Shown here piece after piece: positions 56,584 to 64,000 of a stretch of 64,000 bases of DNA. The first letter of the stretch is position 1. Each line of letters starts with the position of its first letter. The DNA comes from Methylococcaceae bacterium. GTDB taxonomy: Bacteria > Pseudomonadota > Gammaproteobacteria > Methylococcales > Methylomonadaceae. The position numbers and the translations under genes were made by a program. The notes beneath the pieces are model-generated. The model ran no database searches and had not been told where the DNA came from. It saw only the letters and a program-made list of their open reading frames with translations. Where the stretch lies: NCBI GenBank assembly GCA_016715325.1, contig JADKAL010000002.1:186001-250000 (forward strand), written 5' to 3'.

Positions 56584-58689
56584 CTAAAACCGATACGAGA
56601 GTGATAAACGTAAATTCCGTCCGTTTTGCGGAATAAAGCGTTGCTCGAATTCATCGCTAGCAACGCTGTCGTACCTGCGGTCGAGCAAATTGTAAATGCT
56701 ACCGGAGATTTCCAGTCCGCTTAGCGGACCTTTAAACAGCTTATCCCCACCGGTTAACGTTAGATTGAATAATGGATAGCCCGCGGTTTTGGTATTACCG
56801 CGTCCCGAGCGGCTATCGGTGTATTGGGCTTCTACCCCCACTCTTAGCCGATGATCGAATAACGGTGTAGAAAAGTTTAATTTAAAAAGGTTGCTCGGCG
56901 AGTTGATCAGTTGCCGGTTGTTGCTGCTGTCGTAGGCATTGACCCAGGTATAGCTTGCTCGAAGCCGTGTGCCGTAATCCCATAGCTTTTCAACTTCGAA
57001 TTCGGCGCCCCAAGCCTTATTAGTGCCGACGTTGAGAAATTTATTGATAGGATCATCGCCCGGAATAGGATTAGGGATTTCTCTTAGTTGAATCAGGTTG
57101 CTTATCTCATAATGGAAACCTACCGCAGTTAACCGCAATAAGCGATCCGGTTGATATTCGATAATTCCTTCGTAGGTCTTAATTTTTTCAGGGCTTAAAT
57201 GAGGATTAGGGATTTGAATAGGATCGCGATAGTACAACTCGTTCGGACTCGGCGCTCTAAAAGATGAACCGTATAGCAATTTAAACGTCGCGTTCTCCCA
57301 AGGCTTGTAAATCAACGCTAACCGAGGATTAACGGCATTACTGGCGTAACTTAAATTATCGTAACGAATTCCGGCATTTAAAATTAGTTTTTCATTAAAG
57401 GTAATTTCATCTTGAAGATAAAAACTATATCGGCTTGTCGATTGATTGAAACTTACCAAGGAACCCGGATCGGCCGGTGCCACATCGACGAAGTTATTCG
57501 AGAGATGGTAGTTATCTTGATACTCACCGCCGAACATTATTTTGTGTCCGTCGATATGGGTGCTGACAAAGCGAATTTCCGTACCCCACCAACGACTTAA
57601 TCCCTCGCCTTGATTAACTGTTACAGGCGGGTTGTCGTAAATAAATGTTCCGGGATAATCGTACCGTCCGTGATAGGCGCGAGCATACACTTCCAGATGA
57701 TCGGCAATCAGGTTGTCATAAGTTAGATTAAAAAAGGTGTGTTGATCGCTATTTTGGTTACGCGAATCGTTAAATACGGTGCCGTAAATTCCCGTAGTCA
57801 GCCCCTTATTCCGCTTTGAGTAACCGGCTTCCAAAGTAAAGTGTTGCCAGGAAAACTTACCGAATAATCGTTCGGCATTATCGAATACGCCGTGGGTCGT
57901 CGCGCCTAATGCGCTTAATTCTGGAAAAAACAGCCTATTTTCGCCTTTGCTATCGTAGCGGGTTCCGGAAAGCAGCATTTCCAAACCGTTATCGAACTTT
58001 TTTCCGAAACTCATTCGCTCTTGATCGGTACCGTAACTGGCAACTTTACCGGATACTTCTACACCTTTGCCTCTGTAATCCTTACCGGACTTGGTGATGA
58101 CATTGATAACGCCGAAGAATGCATTATTGCCGTAGATTGCCGAACCGGCGCCGGGCAGATATTCCACGCGTTCGATTAAATCGACATCGACCGGAAATTC
58201 CGTCCCCAACGGTCCTTGATCGTAAAGCGCATCGTTCAAGCGATAGCCGTCCAGCAACACTAGCACACGCGTATTAAGGTCGCCGGGAATACTGAAACCT
58301 CGAGTTCCTACATAGTTGTAATTCCGGTCGTTATTGACATAGACGCCGCGAACGCTCTGAACAATATCGGACAGTGTACGATAACCGTAATCTTTAATAT
58401 CCTGAGAAGTAATGACGGTAACAGCCGTCGGCGCATCGGATTTTTTCTGCGTGAATTTGGAAGCGCTATAAACCTCCATGTTTAACAGATTTTCAATTGG
58501 CTCATCGGTCAAATCGGCTATCGCTTGAGAATTTTCGGGGAAAGCAGTTGGACTTAAAGCGACCATAAGAGCAACGATTATTAATCGGGCATAAAACGCC
58601 AAGCTGAATTTACCGGCTTTTTTAAACCGGTAACGACCGCATTGCAACTGCAAGTTCAGAAACTTATTTTTGCCAATTGAATTTTGCAA
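56584..58689 (-). CDS. TonB-dependent outer-membrane receptor, tandem copy 1
   Basis: A 701-residue receptor. It has an N-terminal hydrophobic segment (about 30-50) and a plug domain with DAPTAVTVITSQDIKDYGY, GTRGFSIPGD and PGAGSAIYGNNAFFGVINVITK. A 22-strand-type barrel ends in LRLSLSYRF with the expected terminal Phe. The ligand is unknown. It begins the LLNMEVYSASKFTQKKSDAPT subclass often found with YfiR-like genes. The second receptor (59143-61191) is closely similar along its whole length, so the pair arose by tandem duplication. Confidence 0.92.
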   Translation of the reverse strand: MQNSIGKNKFLNLQLQCGRYRFKKAGKFSLAFYARLIIVALMVALSPTAFPENSQAIADLTDEPIENLLNMEVYSASKFTQKKSDAPTAVTVITSQDIKDYGYRTLSDIVQSVRGVYVNNDRNYNYVGTRGFSIPGDLNTRVLVLLDGYRLNDALYDQGPLGTEFPVDVDLIERVEYLPGAGSAIYGNNAFFGVINVITKSGKDYRGKGVEVSGKVASYGTDQERMSFGKKFDNGLEMLLSGTRYDSKGENRLFFPELSALGATTHGVFDNAERLFGKFSWQHFTLEAGYSKRNKGLTTGIYGTVFNDSRNQNSDQHTFFNLTYDNLIADHLEVYARAYHGRYDYPGTFIYDNPPVTVNQGEGLSRWWGTEIRFVSTHIDGHKIMFGGEYQDNYHLSNNFVDVAPADPGSLVSFNQSTSRYSFYLQDEITFNEKLILNAGIRYDNLSYASNAVNPRLALIYKPWENATFKLLYGSSFRAPSPNELYYRDPIQIPNPHLSPEKIKTYEGIIEYQPDRLLRLTAVGFHYEISNLIQLREIPNPIPGDDPINKFLNVGTNKAWGAEFEVEKLWDYGTRLRASYTWVNAYDSSNNRQLINSPSNLFKLNFSTPLFDHRLRVGVEAQYTDSRSGRGNTKTAGYPLFNLTLTGGDKLFKGPLSGLEISGSIYNLLDRRYDSVASDEFEQRFIPQNGRNLRLSLSYRF

Positions 58690-59142
58690 CTTATGAATTC
58701 CTGATTTTTGAGTGCTGTTTAGCAGGTAAGTACGTATTTAAAATGTGATTTTATAGTTATAAGAGGAGTGGGTTAAACCTGTGACTTAATAGCGGCCGGA
58801 GTGACCAACCAAGGTTAGTCGATCCAAAATACAGGCAAATCACCGAAATATAGCTAACAAGTTCATCATAATGCACAGGTTTAACCCACTACCGTTGTTA
58901 AAAGGATAACTATGCTCGCCGAATCGTTCTAATTCCATGTCAAGGCACCTACCGTTAGAATTATAGTATTTAATAAGCCATGATAAGTGATTAATAATGC
59001 GTGGGAATTCACGAATATGATCAAGCGGAAAGCGCTGTAAGGATCGAATCCCAAAGGATCGCAGTTAATTTCTGTTAAATTGAGATAATCGGAAGACAAA
59101 ACGCTGTCGGCTGGATTTGATTAAAAAACCAAAACAGAATAT
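58690..59142. other. Intergenic region between the two TonB receptors
   Basis: 453 bp with no gene. It carries the long inverted-repeat element at 58765-58893. Confidence 0.5.
58765..58893. repeat. Long inverted-repeat element upstream of TonB receptor 1
   Basis: A perfect 17-bp inverted repeat (agtgggttaaacctgtg at 58767-58783; cacaggtttaacccact at 58874-58890) encloses about 90 bp. The interior shares cttaatag, cggagtgac, aaatacag and the agctaacaa-gttcat end with the element at 61604-61730 upstream of the other receptor. It is a MITE-like or regulatory repeat. Confidence 0.7.
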
Positions 59143-61191
59143 TTAAAACCGATAAGTTAATACCAAGCGCAAATTCCGACCGTTTTGCGGCATAAAGCGT
59201 TGTTCGAACTCGTCGCTTAAAACACTATCGTAGCTTTGATCGAGAAGATTGTAGATACTTCCGGAAATTTCAAATCCGGTTAAAGGCCCTTTAAAAAGTT
59301 TATCGCCGCTAGTCAAAGTCAAATTGAACAAGGGATAACCGGCTGTTCTACTGTTGTCTCGACCTAAACGGCTGCTGGTATATTGCGCTTCAACGCCCGC
59401 TCGCAGCCGGTGTTGGAACAACGGGGTAGAAAAATTCAATTTAAAAAGGCTGCTCGGCGAGTTAATTAAGCGTTGATTGTTACTGTTATCTAAAGCATCG
59501 ACCCACGTATAGCTGGCGCGAAGCCGACCGCCGTAATCCCACAGTTTTTCAACCTCGAATTCGGCACCCCAGGCTTTATTGACGCCCGAATTGATATTTT
59601 TATTCGGCGGATCTTCTCCTGAAATTAGGGTGGGAAGTTCTTTGAGTTGAATGAGGTTGTCAATTTCGTAATGGAAACCCACTGCCGTTAGGCGTAAAGA
59701 TCTATCCGGCTGATATTCGATAATGCCTTCGTAAGTTTTAATTTTTTCGGGGTTGAGATCAGGGCTGCGAAACGTAATAGGATCGGAATAATAGAGTTCG
59801 TAAGAGCTCGGTGCTCTAAATGAGGAACCGTAGAGTAATTTAAACGTCGTATTTTCCCAAGGTGTGTAAATCAACGCCAATCGTGGGTTGACCGCATCGC
59901 TGGAATAGCTTAGTTGGTCGTAACGAACGCCGGCATTAAGAATGAGATAATCGGTGATTTTAAATTCATCTTGAAGATAAAATCCGAAACGATTTGTTGC
60001 TTGGCTGTAAGTCGCATTGTTGGCAGAATTCGGCGGCGATAAAGCAATAAAATCATCCGATAGATGATAGTTATCTTGAAATTCGCCGCCGACCATTAAT
60101 TTATGCCCGTCGATATGCGTACTGGTGAAGCGTACTTCCGTCCCCCACCAGCGTCCAAGGCCAAGTTCGGTATATCGTGTAACAGGCGGATCGTCGTAAA
60201 TCCAGGTTCCCGGATAATCGTAACGCCCGTGATAGGCGCGCGCATACAGCTCTAAATTATCGGCAATCAGGTTGTCGTACGATAGATTAAAAAACACATG
60301 CTGATCGGTATTTTGATTGCGCGGATCGTTAAAAACCGCGCCGAATGCACCGGTTGGAAGTCCTTTGTCCCGTTTGGAATAACCGGCTTCCAAAGTAAAA
60401 TGCTGCCACGAAAACTTACCGAACAAGCGCTCGGCATTATCGAAACTGCCATGCATGGTGGTTCCAATCTCAGGAAAAAACAGTCTATTTTCGCCTCGGC
60501 TGTCCATGCGAGTAGCTGAAAACAGCATATCAAAACCATTGTCGAAATGTTTGGCGAAGCTCAGGCGTTCCTGGTCGGTGCCGTAACTGGCAACCCGCCC
60601 GGACGCTTCAAGCCCTTTCCCTTTATAATCCTTACCCGATTTAGTGATGACGTTAACCACGCCGAAGAATGCATTGTTACCGTAGATCGCCGAACCGGCG
60701 CCGGGTAAATATTCCACGCGCTCGATTAAATCGATATCGACTGGAAATTCCGTTCCCAAAGGTCCTTGATCATAGGTAGCATCATTCAAGCGATAGCCGT
60801 CCAGCATTATTAAAACCCGCGTATTTGCATCGCCCTGTATGCTATATCCGCGCGTTCCCGCATAGCTATAGTTTCGGTCGGAACTGACATAAACCCCGCG
60901 TACACTCTGGACAATGTCGGCTAAAGTACGATATCCGTAATCTTTAATATCTTGTGCGGTAATAACCGTTACCGCCGTTGGGGCATCGGATTTTTTTTGA
61001 GTGAATTTAGAAGCGCTGTACACTTCCATATTCAATAAATTTTCGATGGGAAGTTCAGTTAAGTCCGGTTGAGTTTCCGAATAGGCCGACGAAATAAAGA
61101 TAAAGAAAAGAAACGTGCCGGAAAATTTATAAAACAAACGACAAATTATGAGTTGAAATATCGATTTAAGATCAATAAACCGATTTTTCAT
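59143..61191 (-). CDS. TonB-dependent outer-membrane receptor, tandem copy 2
   Basis: 682 residues from the Met in MKNRFIDLKSIFQL, followed by a signal segment ending near SSAYS. The plug and barrel match copy 1 nearly throughout (DAPTAVTVITAQDIKDYGY, PGAGSAIYGNNAFFGVVNVI, ending RNLRLVLTYRF). Main differences are in loop regions, for example SQATNRFGFYLQDEF against SQTSRYSFYLQ-like sequence, so ligand range may differ. In-frame Met codons further upstream extend it without signal-like sequence. Confidence 0.92.
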   Translation of the reverse strand: MKNRFIDLKSIFQLIICRLFYKFSGTFLFFIFISSAYSETQPDLTELPIENLLNMEVYSASKFTQKKSDAPTAVTVITAQDIKDYGYRTLADIVQSVRGVYVSSDRNYSYAGTRGYSIQGDANTRVLIMLDGYRLNDATYDQGPLGTEFPVDIDLIERVEYLPGAGSAIYGNNAFFGVVNVITKSGKDYKGKGLEASGRVASYGTDQERLSFAKHFDNGFDMLFSATRMDSRGENRLFFPEIGTTMHGSFDNAERLFGKFSWQHFTLEAGYSKRDKGLPTGAFGAVFNDPRNQNTDQHVFFNLSYDNLIADNLELYARAYHGRYDYPGTWIYDDPPVTRYTELGLGRWWGTEVRFTSTHIDGHKLMVGGEFQDNYHLSDDFIALSPPNSANNATYSQATNRFGFYLQDEFKITDYLILNAGVRYDQLSYSSDAVNPRLALIYTPWENTTFKLLYGSSFRAPSSYELYYSDPITFRSPDLNPEKIKTYEGIIEYQPDRSLRLTAVGFHYEIDNLIQLKELPTLISGEDPPNKNINSGVNKAWGAEFEVEKLWDYGGRLRASYTWVDALDNSNNQRLINSPSSLFKLNFSTPLFQHRLRAGVEAQYTSSRLGRDNSRTAGYPLFNLTLTSGDKLFKGPLTGFEISGSIYNLLDQSYDSVLSDEFEQRFMPQNGRNLRLVLTYRF

Positions 61192-61603
61192 GTGTTGCCC
61201 CATAAAAACCATAATATTTATGTACACATAATATCGCGAGCAAAATTCAAACACCTCATATCTTAATTGTTAATCTGTTATCCAAAAATGAAGTTTGATA
61301 CCTTAAAAACGCTGTTCGGTATACGTTTTGGCATTCTAGTCATACTAAAAATAGTCGGTTTATCAAACTAAGCACTATAGTATAGAGCTTGTAAGTTGTT
61401 ATTAACCCTCTAATAATGCGATCAAATTCACGATTTTATTCATTGAAATTAAATAAATACGAAAGATGATAGTGATTGCGTTTTAAAACGTGTGGCGTTT
61501 TTACAGCCTGTTTGGGAATAACGATCAACTAATGAATTGAATCGGTATGTTGACTTAAATAACAACGAAATGAAGTTATTAGCATTACGGGATATGGATA
61601 GAG

Positions 61604-61730
61604 GGTAGTAGGTAAAACGAGTTGCTTAATAGTGAGCGGAGTGACGATACAAGATTTGTCTTCCGAAATACAGACGAATTACCTAAACGAAGTTAACAAA
61701 TTCATGTAAAGGCACTGGGACCCGCTACCG
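61604..61730. repeat. Related inverted-repeat element upstream of TonB receptor 2
   Basis: Begins ggtagtaggtaaaacg and ends gggacccgctacc (imperfect inverted ends). The interior aligns with the element at 58765-58893 (cttaatagtgagcggagtgac, ccgaaatacag, gaagttaacaaattcat). It lies between the receptor start and the DUF3761 gene. Confidence 0.65.
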
Positions 61731-61733
61731 GAT

Positions 61734-61766
61734 AGATGAATAGCATAGTTTTTATGCTATTCATCT
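61734..61766 (-). terminator. Perfect 14-bp hairpin after the DUF3761 gene
   Basis: agatgaatagcata and tatgctattcatct pair perfectly around a 5-nt loop, 11 bp beyond the stop of the minus-strand gene at 61778. No T-run follows on the minus strand, so it may be a terminator or simply a stabilising hairpin. Confidence 0.65.
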
Positions 61767-61777
61767 AAATTGATAAT

Positions 61778-62455
61778 TTATTTGTTACAAACTTTCTTGC
61801 GGTTGGCGACAAAACCTTTAGCCTGCGCGTCGGTTTCAGACATGTATTCGCCTTCCTTTGTATGGCCGAAAAATTTGCTGCCTTCGCAGTGGTAGATTTT
61901 GGAATGCGTATTGACCCAAACTTTACCCGAGCCTGCTGGCGGTGCTTCTACTTTTACCTTAGCCGGGATACTGGATTTAGGTGCTGGCTCAGCCGGTGCG
62001 GGTGTAGCGGCAGGCGTTGCTAAAGCAGGTGCAACTTCTGGGGGTTGGGCGGTAACCGCAGGAGCAGGGGTAACTTCCGCCGCTGGCGCTTTATCGGCGA
62101 ACCATTCTTTTACTCCGCCATGCCCTCTACAGGCGCCTCTTTTTGATTTGCCGGAGTATTCCGAGCCATCTTTACAGATGCCGGTTGCCGCTGCTGCAGA
62201 CGGTTTAACTACGGGTGTTGTCGTAGCCGTTGCAGCGGGTTCTGTCGCTGCAGGTGCTGACGTAGTTGCAGGGGCGGCTTTATCCGCGTACCACTCTTTA
62301 ATGCCGCCGTGACCTCGGCATCCACCTCGTTTTGATTTGCCCGAATAGGATGTGCCGTCTTTACATAGACCGGTAACGACCGCCGCTTCTTCCGCCATGA
62401 CGCCGGAGCAGAAAAAACAGATTATACTTACCACTAATAGCGATTGAATTTTCAT
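61778..62455 (-). CDS. Secreted protein with two DUF3761 repeats
   Basis: A 225-residue exported protein from the Met in MKIQSLLVVSIICFFCSG, a signal peptide. Two near-identical DUF3761 units occur (GLCKDGTSYSGKSKRGGCRGHGG and GICKDGSEYSGKSKRGACRGHGG). They are joined by Ala/Pro/Thr-rich linkers, then a third cysteine-containing C-terminal unit (WVNTHSKIYHCEGSKFFG...KVCNK) of the type seen in small exported proteins. Role unknown. The linkers are strongly repetitive at the DNA level. Confidence 0.82.
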   Translation of the reverse strand: MKIQSLLVVSIICFFCSGVMAEEAAVVTGLCKDGTSYSGKSKRGGCRGHGGIKEWYADKAAPATTSAPAATEPAATATTTPVVKPSAAAATGICKDGSEYSGKSKRGACRGHGGVKEWFADKAPAAEVTPAPAVTAQPPEVAPALATPAATPAPAEPAPKSSIPAKVKVEAPPAGSGKVWVNTHSKIYHCEGSKFFGHTKEGEYMSETDAQAKGFVANRKKVCNK

Positions 62456-62874
62456 AAAATGTTCCCTCGTGGTTGATTGATAAAACGCCTTGCATATTAT
62501 TTGCAAGATGCAAAAACCCGCATCGAGCAGATAAAGTATTGATTAACAGCATGATAACAATTGCGATTATAACCTGTATGGTTACTTTTTATCCAACACC
62601 ATAGTTAATGGTTATCCCTGTTAAAAAGCTGCTTTAAGGAAACTCTGATTAAGTCCTTCGACTGGCTCAGGACGAACGTTAAGCAGTTGATTCCGTTCGT
62701 GGTGCGCAGTCGAACGTTTTCCAGAGCGAAGTCGAAGGGCATGAATGGATTCAACTTGTTTAGAGTATCCTTAAGTAAACGGATCGACTTGGGCGCGTCA
62801 AGAAAAACGCTGCGCCGATCTATAATTTGTAACTATTATTGCTTTGCAATCTGAATCCGGGCTGAACTCTACTT
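62456..62874. other. Intergenic region with repeat copy C
   Basis: 419 bp between divergent genes. Apart from the 137-bp repeat at 62636-62772, I see nothing gene-like. Confidence 0.5.
62636..62772. repeat. REP/MITE-like element, copy C (137 bp)
   Basis: Starts aaggaaactctgattaag exactly as copy B at 50536 and ends cttgtttagagtatcctt, with the same interior order (ccttcgac.ggctcagga, gaacg, ccgttcgtggtg, gtcgaacg). The copies are far apart and close in sequence, so the family has moved or spread recently. Confidence 0.8.
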
Positions 62875-63378
62875 ATGTTTTTTTATACATTGCCGATTTT
62901 TTTCAATGACATTCAATCGGCAAGTCCTGTTGAATGTTTATTTATCCTAAGCGGACTTTTCGTCGCTCTGTTTATCAGTGCGCCTCAACCCAATCTGGAT
63001 TGGAAACCTCAAGGTGTTGACAGTTTCCTAATGACTGCATGGTTTGGGGGCGTTTCATTACAACTAGTATTTTGGCCTTACTTAATATTGTTGAATGTTT
63101 GTTTGCTATTTGCAGATTATCTAGCCAAAACAGGAAAAATCACTGTTTCGAGTTGGGATGAAATTCATTTTGTCATCCTATTTACTATCGTTTGGTGGAC
63201 AACGGCCATATGGCGTTGCTCGGCTAACACAAACACCAAGCTTTGGGCGGCGTTAGCGCGATTGACGACGATTGCCGTATTCATCGAGTACGGACTAAAA
63301 CTGATCATCCGAATCGACTATCCTCGTATTTTCTTTAACTGCGAAGATATATTGCTGGATTACGGCAGTTGTTTCTAA
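62875..63378 (+). CDS. Small integral membrane protein, unknown
   Basis: No recognised family. 167 residues with about four hydrophobic segments (about 18-36, 50-66, 67-84, 100-116). A Trp-rich middle (FTIVWWTTAIWRCS) and a short soluble C-terminal part with Cys residues (FFNCEDILLDYGSCF) follow. It converges with the amine oxidase gene. The ATG at 62875 has no clear ribosome site. Confidence 0.7.
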   Translation: MFFYTLPIFFNDIQSASPVECLFILSGLFVALFISAPQPNLDWKPQGVDSFLMTAWFGGVSLQLVFWPYLILLNVCLLFADYLAKTGKITVSSWDEIHFVILFTIVWWTTAIWRCSANTNTKLWAALARLTTIAVFIEYGLKLIIRIDYPRIFFNCEDILLDYGSCF

Positions 63379-63427
63379 GGCCTTGGCGTTGTAAAGAAAG
63401 CAGCCGCCCAATTCAATAGACCGGTTT

Positions 63428-64000
63428 TTAACTCACCGCTATTTTTTCCAAAACCAGATCCGCAGCCAAACGCCCTGTTTGCGCTGCACCGTTCATGAAT
63501 CCGTAAAATGCGTCGCTAAGATGCTCTCCGGCTAAGATTAAATTACCGACGTTAACCTGCTGACTCTCATCGGGAATGTCCGATTCAACCCAGAATAATC
63601 CTCCGAAACGGGTTAGTTGCCCAGGCTTATAATTGGCATAGCCACCCGTCGTTAGCGGGCTTAAGGTCCAAGCTGAGTTCAAAATTTGGCCGGTTGAAGA
63701 AGAAGTAGCACCCGGTATGAAATGATTCAACCGTGCTATAAATTGTTTGCCTAGTTTGATAGCCTCTTGACGGCTTCCTAACGACCTCGCCTGATCGCCG
63801 CCCAAGAAAAAGTTTAGCGCGCCGTCTTGGCGATCCGATTGCCGCTGGGTCTCGTCCCATACTTCGGAAAATCCGAGATCGCTCCAAGCTGCATCGGTAA
63901 ATCCGTTGGCTTGCCGCCAAAACCGTTTCGAGAAACCGGCAATAACTTTTTCATTTGAACCCAATTCGGCTTCTTTAATAAAACGGCGTAACAATTTCGG
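63428..64000 (-). CDS. Flavin-containing amine oxidase, C-terminal part (runs off window)
   Basis: The C-terminal ~190 residues of a FAD-dependent amine oxidase-type protein. The ending NLILAGEHLSDAFYGFMNGAAQTGRLAADLVL is the conserved FAD-contact region GE-x6-GxM-GA-xxSG-xxAA, and WTLSPLTTGGYANYKPGQL resembles the substrate-side segment. The frame stays open to base 64000, so the start lies outside. The substrate cannot be predicted from this part. Confidence 0.85.
   Translation of the reverse strand, partial: PKLLRRFIKEAELGSNEKVIAGFSKRFWRQANGFTDAAWSDLGFSEVWDETQRQSDRQDGALNFFLGGDQARSLGSRQEAIKLGKQFIARLNHFIPGATSSSTGQILNSAWTLSPLTTGGYANYKPGQLTRFGGLFWVESDIPDESQQVNVGNLILAGEHLSDAFYGFMNGAAQTGRLAADLVLEKIAVS

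Noticed and set aside
61899..62312. 137-codon plus-strand frame rich in Gly/Ala/Val
   Set aside because: It is the antisense shadow of the repetitive Ala/Pro linkers of the DUF3761 protein.

Overview
The window looks like chromosomal DNA of a moderate-GC (mid-40s %) gammaproteobacterium. The gene order coaBC-dut-algC-argB, class 1A SpeD, DjlA, a Crp-type regulator of gammaproteobacterial form, Lnt, YggT-ProC and MtnBDC all fit. A Methylococcales-type methanotroph is a reasonable guess from overall flavour, but no methane-oxidation gene is present, so genus-level placement is inference only.

Layout. 1-5.3 kb: a large gene of unknown function, already frameshifted, is split by a complete IS21-family element (istA, istB). 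5.5-23.9 kb: mostly housekeeping genes (speD, osmC-like, crp-like, djlA, purC, radC, coaBC, dut, algC, argB, yggT, proC, splB-like, SDR, plsY, mgtE, parA-like). Just before algC lies a free-standing copy of AlgC's own membrane-bound N-terminal sensor region. 24-27.3 kb: two tandem small secreted paralogs, a methyltransferase and a cold-shock-type RRM protein. 27.4-45.2 kb: acs, lnt, an ABC ATPase plus membrane-fusion protein without a permease, the methionine-salvage operon mtnBDC, dodecin, murI, trpC-trpD, a retropepsin-like protein, a SOUL lipoprotein, an Imm26-like protein, a Calx-beta protein, and an ADP-forming acyl-CoA synthetase/GNAT fusion.

45.6-56 kb is the most unusual part: an NAD-reducing [NiFe]-hydrogenase locus (hoxF, hoxU, hoxY, hoxH, hoxW, hypA, hypB) with foreign DNA at two places. 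Between hoxY and hoxH sit an AT-rich HNH endonuclease gene, a degraded copy of the first ~74 bp of hoxH, a SHOCT-domain gene and a 137-bp inverted-repeat element. Between hypA and hypB sits a second, different HNH-nuclease gene, split by an IS630-family element and frameshifted. HoxFUYH make up the diaphorase and hydrogenase halves, HoxW trims HoxH, and HypA/HypB insert nickel; hypC, hypD, hypE and hypF are not in the window.

56-64 kb: a YfiR-family periplasmic protein with two tandem, closely similar TonB-dependent receptors, a two-repeat DUF3761 protein, a small membrane protein and the C-terminal part of a flavin amine oxidase running off the window.

At least four genes (DUF4124 protein, acs, acyl-CoA synthetase, second HNH gene) carry single-base frameshifts, most in homopolymers. 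This may be assembly or read error rather than biology. Short inverted-repeat families are scattered through the window: a 137-151 bp REP/MITE-like family and another ~128-bp repeat upstream of each TonB receptor.
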